Part shown: in pieces, positions 1 to 6,259 of the stretch
Layout: every line of letters begins with the position of its first letter
How positions within the stretch are numbered: the first letter of the stretch is position 1
From: an uncultured Ruminococcus sp.
GTDB taxonomy: Bacteria > Bacillota_A > Clostridia > Oscillospirales > Acutalibacteraceae
NCBI GenBank assembly: GCA_902798605.1
Contig: CADBXH010000053.1
Coordinates: forward strand, 1-14,421
Direction: 5' to 3'
Length of the DNA: 14,421 nucleotides
Made by a program: the position numbers and the translations under genes
The notes under the pieces: model-generated
What the model was told of the DNA's origin: nothing
Seen by the model: the letters and a program-made list of their open reading frames with translations, nothing else
The model's database searches: none

Positions 1-40
1 TCTTGATGGTCTCCGTAAGAGTTACGTTAACCTGAATCAT
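1..40 (-). CDS. 5' end of an unidentified gene (first 13 codons only)
   Basis: Reading the minus strand, an AAAGGAGGAG ribosome binding site at about 45-55 precedes two adjacent ATG codons (43-41 and 40-38). The second has the better spacing (7 bases after GGAGG) and is chosen. The visible peptide is MIQVNVTLTETIK, and the gene runs off the left edge. It has its own promoter and a long structured leader. Thirteen residues do not identify a family. The stretch NVTLTETIK loosely resembles the N-terminus of ribosome hibernation factors (HPF/RaiA), but the first strand would be short, so this is only a suggestion. That something is translated here is well supported by the promoter, leader and ribosome binding site. 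Its function is unknown. Confidence 0.6.
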   Translation of the reverse strand, partial: MIQVNVTLTETIK

Positions 41-43
41 CAT

Positions 44-289
44 CTCTCCTCCTTTTGCATTTTGTGCATCGTGGAAAAAGAGACGTGTTCTTTTTGGGCA
101 TATAAACCCAAAACCACGCAATTACCCTTTGGAATTGCAGGGTTTTAGGTTTATGATCGTTTCACACAATGAACGCAACACCGGCGCTCACTGCTACTTC
201 GCCCGGGAACAACGCCTAAACTTCCGTCTGCGTCCATTAATGTTTCACCCCTTTTGTTCAAAATATTACTGAAAAAACTCAGCGCTTAC
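44..289 (-). promoter_or_regulatory. Structured 5' leader, candidate cis-regulatory RNA
   Basis: About 245 nt separate the predicted transcription start (near 289) from the start codon at 40, and no gene fits in between. Three helices are visible in the minus-strand RNA. (1) AAUGGACGCA (238-229) pairs with UGCGUUCAUU (177-168), 10 bp with one G-U, enclosing an inner stem GGCGUU/AGCGCC. (2) A 53-nt hairpin (154-102) has 14-bp arms AUAAACCUAAAACC and GGUUUUGGGUUUAU, then a second 6-bp stem GCAAUU/AAUUGC. (3) A weaker AAAAAGA/UCUUUUU stem (95-75) lies just before the ribosome binding site. Length, position and the enclosed multi-stem layout would fit a raiA-type RNA, but I cannot confirm the consensus from memory. 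I see no TPP, FMN, cobalamin, glycine, THF, SAM or T-box signature. Confidence 0.5.
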
Positions 290-295
290 CTATTT

Positions 296-324
296 ATTTT
301 ATCCCTTTTGCGGACTATTGTCAA
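296..324 (-). promoter_or_regulatory. Strong sigma-A type promoter for the leader and left-edge gene
   Basis: On the minus strand TTGACA (324-319) is followed after exactly 17 bases by TAAAAT (301-296). The -35 is a perfect consensus and the -10 has one mismatch. Transcription would start near 289, giving a leader of about 245 nt. It lies back to back with the plus-strand promoter at 341-368. Confidence 0.75.
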
Positions 325-340
325 CAGTGATTTTCTTTTC

Positions 341-368
341 TTGATTTTTTTAAATTTTATAGTATAAT
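341..368 (+). promoter_or_regulatory. Promoter of the membrane protein gene
   Basis: TTGATT (341-346) and TATAAT (363-368) are separated by 16 bases in a very A/T-rich stretch. The predicted start near 375 leaves a leader of about 35 nt before the AGGAG ribosome binding site (399-403) and the ATG at 410. Confidence 0.6.
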
Positions 369-409
369 AACAAATAGAAATTGATACAATTATAACTTAG
401 GAGTACATT

Positions 410-1021
410 ATGGTTGGAATGATTAAAAAATATTTGCCGTACGCTATCGTTATTTTCGCGGTGTATCTGCTTGTCCCGCTTATTTTTATCAGCGCGCCGA
501 TGCAGAAATTCTCGGCAATCGGTTATTACTTTATTATGCTGATGACCCAAGTCGTCTGCTCGGCGATATACTGCGCAAAGCACGGGCTTGACTTTTTGTT
601 TACGCTTATCGCACCGATCGCGTTCTTGTTTACAATGATGATCTACGCGGAAGGCTTTGGCAACCCGACAAACATTATTCTTTTGGTCGTATACCTGATC
701 GCGGGTATTTTCGGACTGTTTTTGGGCGATTTGGCGTTTGGAGACGCCCGCAGAAAGCAGGAGAAAAAGGAAAAGCAGGCGGCAGAGGAATTACTGTTGC
801 AGGCCAAGCGGCGCGACGAGCGTGAAAAGCAGAGAATGGCGAGCAAAAACGCCAACAGCCGCCGCTCAGATCACGAACAGAGCACATATTACGATGATGA
901 CATTGACAGCACGTCAAAGACAAACATCGACGATGACGATTTTGACTATGACAAGTATATGTCCGACATCGACAAAATGCTCGACGATTTGGACGATGAA
1001 AAAACTGAATATGATTATTAA
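410..1021 (+). CDS. Four-helix membrane protein with charged linker and acidic C-terminal tail, function unknown
   Basis: The 203-residue product is not a family I recognise. It starts at ATG 410, six bases after AGGAG. Four hydrophobic segments are visible at about residues 9-29, 36-54, 60-80 and 86-108, making it an integral membrane protein without a cleavable signal peptide. A strongly charged Lys/Glu/Arg-rich helix follows (about 113-145, probably coiled coil), then a disordered tail (about 157-203) very rich in Asp and Tyr, with runs such as DDDD and DDLDD. The positive charges right after the last helix and the even number of helices place both ends in the cytoplasm. The acidic tail could bind a protein or metal ions, but this is inference. 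The gene is monocistronic, with its own promoter and a strong terminator at 1026-1056. Confidence 0.75.
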   Translation: MVGMIKKYLPYAIVIFAVYLLVPLIFISAPMQKFSAIGYYFIMLMTQVVCSAIYCAKHGLDFLFTLIAPIAFLFTMMIYAEGFGNPTNIILLVVYLIAGIFGLFLGDLAFGDARRKQEKKEKQAAEELLLQAKRRDEREKQRMASKNANSRRSDHEQSTYYDDDIDSTSKTNIDDDDFDYDKYMSDIDKMLDDLDDEKTEYDY

Positions 1022-1025
1022 AAAT

Positions 1026-1057
1026 ACCGGGCAACCTCTGAAAGGTTGTCCGGTTTA
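1026..1057 (+). terminator. Rho-independent terminator of the membrane protein gene
   Basis: A 12-bp stem, ACCGGGCAACCT (1026-1037) with AGGTTGTCCGGT (1043-1054), has one G-U pair and a 5-nt loop. It begins 5 bases after the stop codon and is followed by TTATTATT. Confidence 0.8.
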
Positions 1058-1092
1058 TTATTACAATGCATCCGCTTTGTATGCGTAAATCA

Positions 1093-1121
1093 TTGACACC
1101 TGTATTCTCAAATGCTATACT
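1093..1121 (+). promoter_or_regulatory. Promoter of the dockerin-protein gene
   Basis: TTGACA (1093-1098) and TATACT (1116-1121) are spaced by 17 bases. The predicted transcription start near 1128 lies only about 20 bases before the ATG at 1149, while the only good ribosome binding site comes after that ATG. This supports the TTG start at 1173. Confidence 0.75.
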
Positions 1122-1157
1122 AAAAGTATATTAAGTTCATAAAAAACAATGAGATAT

Positions 1158-1175
1158 GGGGAGGCGATCATATTG
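1158..1175 (+). promoter_or_regulatory. Ribosome binding site that selects a TTG start codon
   Basis: GGGGAGG (1158-1164) lies 8 bases upstream of an in-frame TTG (1173-1175). The in-frame ATG at 1149 has only A/T-rich sequence before it and lies upstream of this site. Starting at TTG also gives a cleaner signal peptide. Confidence 0.75.
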
Positions 1176-3884
1176 ACACACAATATTAAAACCAAAACCG
1201 ATAAACGCATCGTTTCCCTTTTTCTCACTATTATAATAGCTGTATCCTTTATCATTCCTTCGTCTGTGACCGCTTTGGCTGAGGAAACATCCCCCGTTAG
1301 GATCGTAACGGAATCTCTCGGCAACCACGTTTCTATACACAGCGATTTGCAGGAGCAGTACCTGAACGGACCGCTTCAGGATATTGCAAGCTACGCTGAC
1401 GGTACCGAAGAACTCAGCAGACCGGCAAATATCACGCTTTCTTGGAATACTGAAATCGACGAAACATACGCCGCAGAAAACGGAGTTTCGGCTGACGGAT
1501 GTAATTATGAGCTGTATTTCGGAAAATCAGACGATTTTTCCGACGCTAAGGTATATTATACCGCCGAAACATCATATCAGGTCACGAATCTGGAACTGAA
1601 TACGACATACTATTGGAAAGTCGGATCCGAGATCGGAGGCGAGCGTTACGAAAGCGAGGCATCCTCCTTTACGACCGAGCGAAACGGTCCGCGCAACCTC
1701 TATGTGAGCGGCATTACAAATGTGCGCGATATCGGCGGGTACACGACCCTAAACGGCGATACCGTAAAGCAGGGACGGATCATACGCTGCGGGAAGCTGC
1801 ATAACAGCGACGGAAGCCAAAGGATCAACGCAAAAGGTATTACCGAAATGAGGGAAAACCTCGGTATTAAATCCGAAATAGAGCTTCGCAAAGTATCAAA
1901 CAACGAGTACGGCGGTGTAAGCGGCAGTGTGCTCGGAGATGATGTAAATTATTATCTTTTACCGATGCACTATTCGGGCAATATGTTTGAAGGCACATTT
2001 GATGAAGACAACATCGGCTCGCTTCGCGGTGTATTTGAAGTGCTTTCAAAGGAAGAGAATTACCCCGTTATTTTCCACTGCGCGATCGGAACAGACCGCA
2101 CGGGAATGGTCGCGTATTGCATTGAGGCATTGCTCGGTATGAGCGAGACGGATATTATCCGCGATTACCTCTATTCTAATTTTGGCAAAATCGGCGGTTC
2201 ACGCTCCGTTTCAACTATCCGTTCAAAATATCCGAAATTCATCAAGAATTATGACGGAAAGACCCTGCAGGAAAAGACATACAATTTTTTGAACGAATAT
2301 GTCGGCGTCCCGACCGAACAGCTCGACGCCGTTATCAGGCTCAACCTTATTCCGCGTGACGATACCCTGCGCGGTGAGCCCATCTCCTCTCCAGAGGATT
2401 TCCTCTCAATGAAAGACGACGGCAATTACTATCTCGCGAATGATATTTCCCTTTCGTCCGGATATGCTTCGCAGTTTTTCGGTACGCTTGACGGAAACGG
2501 CCACACCGTAACGACCTCTCAGCCGATGTTTAAAAACCTGAGCGGCGTGGTTAAGAATCTGTCTATCCGCGGCAGCATTTCTTCCTCGGACGGAAGGATA
2601 GGAGCCTTAGCGTATGAAGGCTCGCGCCTCACGTGTATAAATATTAATAACTATGCCGATGTTTCCGTAACAGGTAAGTATTACGCCGCCGGACTCGTGG
2701 GGCACTCTACCGCGTGGGCGTCGTTTATTGACTGTGAAAACTATGGAAATATCAACTCGGCGTATCACGCTGCGGGAATAGTTTGTAGAACGACCGGAGA
2801 ACTGACGCTTTCAAACTGCAAAAATAACGGCAGAATCACCGCTGCTCCCGCGTCGGTTTCGTACTATGCGGGCGGTATGGTAGCAAAATCCGGCGGTTCC
2901 GTAATGATGCAGAACTGCCAAAACAGCGGAGAGGTGACAACGTCGGCGAAATACGTCGGCGGTCTCGGTGGTTATCTCGACACGGATGACGTAATGAAAA
3001 CATTGCTTTCCTGCGAGAACAGCGGCAATGTTATTTGCGGAGGCAAAAACGCTCAGGAGCTTTCGTATGCCGGAGGCGTTGTCGGCTTTATGAAAGGCGG
3101 TAGGTCATACTGTACCCTTTCGCATTGCAGCAATTCCGGTGAGATCATATCCTATGCAGGCGGCAAGACGATCCTTTGCGGTATCTGCGGATATGTCAGT
3201 TCCGAGACTATGGTGATCGCCCATTGCTCGAACACCGGCAGCGAATTGTCGCCGAACGCCGAGGAGAGTACTTGCTACCATTTGTATTACAATCCAACAG
3301 AACCGGAAGCCAAGTATATCCACGATAACGATCCTTGGAAATATGACAATGTTTCGTTTACGATCGAAGGAAAAGGAACATTTAATATCCCTCACGAAAT
3401 GACATTTGGCGAGTGGATCATGACAGGCGGATCTTCGACCGGCAATAATGCGGTCTGGGTTTCTCCCGTGACGGGATTGACCGAAAAACAGATCAGCGAA
3501 AATCCCGCGTTTTCAGGCGTATGGAGCTTTTTCCGCGATGATGTACAAGGGCAGCTCTATACCGAGATCCCTTCGCACCGCGACAACAAAGGCAATGTTA
3601 TCCTGCCCGAGAAAGCGCTTTTGAACCCTGACGGTTCACCGCTCACGGTATCCGATGTGATAACGCCGAATTTTGAATATATGAATATGAATGATCCGAC
3701 CCTTGACGGTGAAATCACTATCAGCGATGTGACTGCCATTCAGCGCCACCTTACCGAATTGGAAAAGATTCCGGACGAAAATCTTGATTTAGTCGACACT
3801 AACGGCGACGATGTGATCAATATAATTGACGCAACCCATCTGCAAAAATATATTGCAGGATTTGACGGCATTGTTTTAAGGTAA
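1173..3884 (+). CDS. Secreted dockerin protein with tyrosine-phosphatase-like domain and GLUG-type repeats
   Basis: The product has 903 residues from TTG 1173. It opens with a Sec signal peptide: a Lys/Arg-rich start, a hydrophobic core LFLTIIIAVSFII, and likely cleavage after VTALA near residue 30. A fibronectin-III-like domain (about 77-167) follows. Next is a Y_phosphatase3-type domain (about 180-395) that begins NVRDIGGY and holds the phosphate loop HCAIGTDRTG, with Cys303 as nucleophile and Arg309. The family often has Lys where this protein has Thr in GTDRTG. Residues about 403-700 start with a DFLSMKDDGNYYLANDISL / TLDGNGHTV opening and contain glycine-rich repeats such as GGMVAKSGG and GGVVGFMKGG with regularly spaced Asn-Cys pairs, as in GLUG or beta-helix repeats. 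A type I dockerin ends the protein (about 841-900), with two calcium-binding repeats (DGEITISDV and DTNGDDVINIIDATHL). Dockerins attach proteins to cohesin scaffolds, so this is probably an extracellular cellulosome or cell-surface component. The substrate is unknown. The gene stands alone between its own promoter and terminator. Confidence 0.85.
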   Translation: MTHNIKTKTDKRIVSLFLTIIIAVSFIIPSSVTALAEETSPVRIVTESLGNHVSIHSDLQEQYLNGPLQDIASYADGTEELSRPANITLSWNTEIDETYAAENGVSADGCNYELYFGKSDDFSDAKVYYTAETSYQVTNLELNTTYYWKVGSEIGGERYESEASSFTTERNGPRNLYVSGITNVRDIGGYTTLNGDTVKQGRIIRCGKLHNSDGSQRINAKGITEMRENLGIKSEIELRKVSNNEYGGVSGSVLGDDVNYYLLPMHYSGNMFEGTFDEDNIGSLRGVFEVLSKEENYPVIFHCAIGTDRTGMVAYCIEALLGMSETDIIRDYLYSNFGKIGGSRSVSTIRSKYPKFIKNYDGKTLQEKTYNFLNEYVGVPTEQLDAVIRLNLIPRDDTLRGEPISSPEDFLSMKDDGNYYLANDISLSSGYASQFFGTLDGNGHTVTTSQPMFKNLSGVVKNLSIRGSISSSDGRIGALAYEGSRLTCININNYADVSVTGKYYAAGLVGHSTAWASFIDCENYGNINSAYHAAGIVCRTTGELTLSNCKNNGRITAAPASVSYYAGGMVAKSGGSVMMQNCQNSGEVTTSAKYVGGLGGYLDTDDVMKTLLSCENSGNVICGGKNAQELSYAGGVVGFMKGGRSYCTLSHCSNSGEIISYAGGKTILCGICGYVSSETMVIAHCSNTGSELSPNAEESTCYHLYYNPTEPEAKYIHDNDPWKYDNVSFTIEGKGTFNIPHEMTFGEWIMTGGSSTGNNAVWVSPVTGLTEKQISENPAFSGVWSFFRDDVQGQLYTEIPSHRDNKGNVILPEKALLNPDGSPLTVSDVITPNFEYMNMNDPTLDGEITISDVTAIQRHLTELEKIPDENLDLVDTNGDDVINIIDATHLQKYIAGFDGIVLR

Positions 3885-3890
3885 AATGAT

Positions 3891-3921
3891 ACAGGCTGAC
3901 CAAAACGGTCAGCCTGTTTTT
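3891..3921 (+). terminator. Rho-independent terminator, probably acting in both directions
   Basis: A perfect 11-bp stem, ACAGGCTGACC (3891-3901) with GGTCAGCCTGT (3907-3917), has a 5-nt loop and is followed by TTTTTCT. It ends the dockerin-protein gene. It also lies directly after the stop codon of the convergent methyltransferase gene (3922) and may terminate that transcript, though the minus-strand tail is only ATCATTTT. Confidence 0.85.
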
Positions 3922-4980
3922 CTATACGCAATATAAATTTGTGTCCCACGCGGGGATGTACGGATGGTGACGCAGGTAGATTTTGTAATCGGGGTTTAGC
4001 TTTTTTATCAAAAGCGGCAATTTAAAAATATCCTCAAAACGGTGGTACGCTGAGAAATTAAGCTTTGGCTTGTTATTTTTCAGCGTATTTTTCATACCCA
4101 AAAGCGTATCAAAATCGGCGCCCTCAACGTCCGCCTTTATATAGCTCGCAGCGGTACCGCAGAGGATCGTGTCGACCGTAACCACATGGGTTTTTACGCC
4201 GCTGTCGGCGATCGCGCTGTTGCGCCCCACCTTGTTGTTGAATTCAAGAACTGTATTGCTGCTGTACGCACCGAGCTGCCAAAGCTCGGTTTTGGGAATA
4301 TCGGAGCAGTGAGCCTTTAGCTTTTCAAAATTTTTGGCGTTTGGTTCGAGCGCGATGATTTTTCTGTAGCTGCCGTTTGCGTAGTTCAAAAACTCGTCGA
4401 TAGTGTCACCGTTGTACGCGCCGAGGTCGACATAGACCTCGTTGCCGCCGAGCTTTAAAATACTGTTAAACGCCTCATCTTTGCCGGTTGTGATCTCGTC
4501 GAGCAAATGCAGCTCGCCTGTGCGGTAAAAGCTCAAAATATTTTTATAAACCGATTTTGACTGCTCATCGGCAAGCAAAGAATACGCAGCTTCCATATTC
4601 TCAGCGTATTTGTCAATAAACTCATCATCAAACAATACATCGCCGAAAACCGGCACACTGGGCACAAGGGTTTTGTGCCTTTGAGCTACTCTCTTTATTG
4701 TTTCCATAACATCGGGCAGTTGGCTTGCAAAGCAGAGAGCCACGGTAAAATCCCCGAGCGCCGCCTCAAGCTCACTGAGCTTTTTTACCTTGAAGCCGCA
4801 AAAGCTCTGACCGCGGACGAATTCATCGCTCGCCATAACACCGGCGGCTTGTATATTAAATTTTTCAAAGGCTTTGAGCACCTTGTCCGCCCCGTCGCCC
4901 ATTCCGTAAAGCACTATGGGCTTGCCGCTGTTTTTAAGCGACTCCCATACGCACGGCTGTTTTTTTATAAAATCGATCAT
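3922..4980 (-). CDS. FkbM-family SAM-dependent methyltransferase with N-terminal Rossmann-like domain
   Basis: The 352-residue protein has two parts. Residues about 20-110 form a Rossmann-like domain (IVLYGMGDGADKVL then a substrate-like loop), often fused to sugar-modifying enzymes. Residues about 175-350 are an FkbM methyltransferase: motif I VDLGAYNGDT (184-193), the acidic-strand motif ALEPN (210-214), the signature IKADVEGAD (281-289) and the C-terminal SAYHRFEDI / YLRHHPY blocks. FkbM enzymes usually O-methylate sugars or natural products using S-adenosylmethionine. The target here is unknown, and a surface glycan is a reasonable guess. There is no signal peptide, so it acts in the cytoplasm. 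A GGAG site at 4992-4989 supports the ATG at 4980. The gene starts only about 20 bases after the 5S rRNA terminator with no room for a promoter, so it probably depends on read-through from the 5S unit. Confidence 0.85.
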   Translation of the reverse strand: MIDFIKKQPCVWESLKNSGKPIVLYGMGDGADKVLKAFEKFNIQAAGVMASDEFVRGQSFCGFKVKKLSELEAALGDFTVALCFASQLPDVMETIKRVAQRHKTLVPSVPVFGDVLFDDEFIDKYAENMEAAYSLLADEQSKSVYKNILSFYRTGELHLLDEITTGKDEAFNSILKLGGNEVYVDLGAYNGDTIDEFLNYANGSYRKIIALEPNAKNFEKLKAHCSDIPKTELWQLGAYSSNTVLEFNNKVGRNSAIADSGVKTHVVTVDTILCGTAASYIKADVEGADFDTLLGMKNTLKNNKPKLNFSAYHRFEDIFKLPLLIKKLNPDYKIYLRHHPYIPAWDTNLYCV

Positions 4981-5000
4981 TTTAAAATCTCCGTATAAAG

Positions 5001-5026
5001 AAAAACGCCCACCCTACTGGGTGGAC
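5001..5026 (-). terminator. Rho-independent terminator after the 5S rRNA gene
   Basis: On the minus strand an 8-bp stem, GTCCACCC (5026-5019) with GGGTGGGC (5014-5007), closes a 4-nt loop and is followed directly by GTTTTTCTTT. It lies 8 bases beyond the mature 5S 3' end. Confidence 0.85.
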
Positions 5027-5033
5027 ACTTTCG

Positions 5034-5152
5034 CAGTGTTGGCATCTTCCTATTTTCCCGGGCCGTCGCCAGCCAAGTATTTTCGGCACTATAGGGCTTA
5101 ACTTCTGTGTTCGGTATGGGAACAGGTGGACCCCCTACGTCATCAACACCAA
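5034..5152 (-). rRNA. rrf: 5S ribosomal RNA, solitary gene
   Basis: The minus strand contains the conserved 5S core CCCATACCGAACACAGAAG followed by TTAAGCCC and a GGCTGGCGAC block near the 3' side. The terminal helix forms between GGUGUU (5150-5145) and AACACU (5040-5035). The size of about 118 nt is normal. The ends are estimated from this helix and could be off by a few bases. No 23S rRNA precedes it. Upstream lie its own promoter and then the argF terminator, so this copy is outside a full rRNA operon. Confidence 0.95.
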
Positions 5153-5176
5153 CTCGTTCTGTTTGGAACAGTAGCT

Positions 5177-5205
5177 ATTATACTACAACGATTTCGATTT
5201 GTCAA
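5177..5205 (-). promoter_or_regulatory. Perfect consensus promoter of the 5S rRNA gene
   Basis: TTGACA (5205-5200) and TATAAT (5182-5177) are separated by exactly 17 bases on the minus strand. All twelve hexamer bases match the sigma-A consensus. Transcription would start near 5170, about 18-20 nt before the mature 5S RNA. Confidence 0.85.
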
Positions 5206-5275
5206 CACCTTTTTTCGGTTTTTCTTTCTATCTGCCAAAAAGTCAGTGTTTATCGCAAAACTTTACATAATTGCG

Positions 5276-5307
5276 CAAAAAATAACCGCCGAAAAACGAC
5301 GGTTATT
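5276..5307 (-). terminator. Terminator of the arginine operon
   Basis: On the minus strand AATAACCGTCG (5307-5297) pairs with CGGCGGTTATT (5291-5281) through 11 bp with one G-U. The loop is TTTTT, and a run of about six T follows from the end of the stem. It lies 17 bases after the argF stop codon and marks the end of the operon. Confidence 0.88.
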
Positions 5308-5324
5308 GATACTATATTGCTGTT

Positions 5325-6257
5325 TTAGGGAGTGATTTCCTCTTCCTTTTTGTCGATAAGACATTCTACGAGAACAGCCTTTTGAGCGTGGAGACGGTTC
5401 TCCGCTTCCTCAAAGATCTCGTCGGCGTGAGCCTCGAATACCTCGGCGGTGATCTCCTCTCCGCGGTGAGCCGGCAGACAGTGGAGAACCATACAGCCTT
5501 CGTTTGTAACGCTCATCAAATCATCGTTGACCTGATAGCCCTCAAACGCCGCCTCGCGGATCTTCTTCTCTTCCTCCTGACCCATAGAAGCCCAAACGTC
5601 GGTGTAGACAACGTCGGCGTTTTTAGCCGCTTCCTTGGGGTCGTGAACGATCTCGAATTTATCGCCGAAGCTCTTGCCGAATTCAAGAATATGCTCGGGC
5701 GGCATATATCCCTCGGGACAAGCGGCAGAAAAGCTCATTCCCGTGCGCAATGCGCCGACGATAAGAGAATTCATCATATTGTTGCCGTCACCGATAAAGC
5801 ACATCTTCAAGCCCTCGAGCTTGCCCTTAAACTCGCGGATAGTCATAAGGTCTGCGAGCACCTGACAGGGGTGGCAGTAGTCTGTAAGTCCGTTGATGAT
5901 CGGGATCGAGCCGTACTCTGCAAGAGCCTCTACCTCGCTCTGCTCAAAGGTGCGGATCATAATAGCGTCAATAAAACGCGAGAGCACGCGCGCGGTATCC
6001 TGAACGGGCTCTCCCCTGCCGATCTGCAAATCATTTGACGACAGGAAAAGCGGATATCCGCCGAGCTGGGTCATACCGACCTCAAAGGATACGCGGGTAC
6101 GGGTGCTGGATTTTTCAAAAATCATACCGAGGGTCTTGCCCTTGAGCAGCTTGTGCTCAATGCCGTGCTTCTGCTCGTATTTGAGCTGATCGGCAAGGTT
6201 AAGGGAGTGTACGATCTCCTCGGTTGACCAATCTTCAAGTTTTAACAGATGTTTCAT
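5325..6257 (-). CDS. argF: Ornithine carbamoyltransferase (anabolic)
   Basis: The enzyme transfers the carbamoyl group of carbamoyl phosphate to ornithine, giving citrulline, the sixth step of arginine synthesis, in the cytoplasm. The 310-residue length is typical. Visible motifs are the carbamoyl-phosphate loop SSTRTR (50-55), HPCQ (129-132), DVWASMGQEEE in the ornithine-binding loop and the catalytic HCLPAHRGEEI near residue 265. The open frame extends upstream to 6389, but that part overlaps argD. The ATG at 6257 has an AAGGAGA site (6271-6265) eight to nine bases upstream and yields the expected N-terminus MKHLLKLEDW. The argD stop codon lies 2 bases before the start, so translation is probably coupled. 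It is the last gene of the operon and is followed by a strong terminator. A catabolic role (arcB) is unlikely because no arginine deiminase or carbamate kinase gene is nearby. Confidence 0.95.
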   Translation of the reverse strand: MKHLLKLEDWSTEEIVHSLNLADQLKYEQKHGIEHKLLKGKTLGMIFEKSSTRTRVSFEVGMTQLGGYPLFLSSNDLQIGRGEPVQDTARVLSRFIDAIMIRTFEQSEVEALAEYGSIPIINGLTDYCHPCQVLADLMTIREFKGKLEGLKMCFIGDGNNMMNSLIVGALRTGMSFSAACPEGYMPPEHILEFGKSFGDKFEIVHDPKEAAKNADVVYTDVWASMGQEEEKKIREAAFEGYQVNDDLMSVTNEGCMVLHCLPAHRGEEITAEVFEAHADEIFEEAENRLHAQKAVLVECLIDKKEEEITP

Positions 6258-6259
6258 TT

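Noticed and set aside
5034..5152. Remains of a full rRNA operon upstream of the 5S gene
   Set aside because: The bases upstream contain a complete promoter and then the argF terminator, with no 23S-like sequence.
5153..5324. Plus-strand open frames of about 70 codons between the 5S gene and argF
   Set aside because: They overlap the 5S promoter and the argF terminator and show no coding signals.
5382..6038. Plus-strand open frame of 218 codons
   Set aside because: It is antisense to argF, which is strongly supported by its motifs. The translation looks like a shadow with no known domain.
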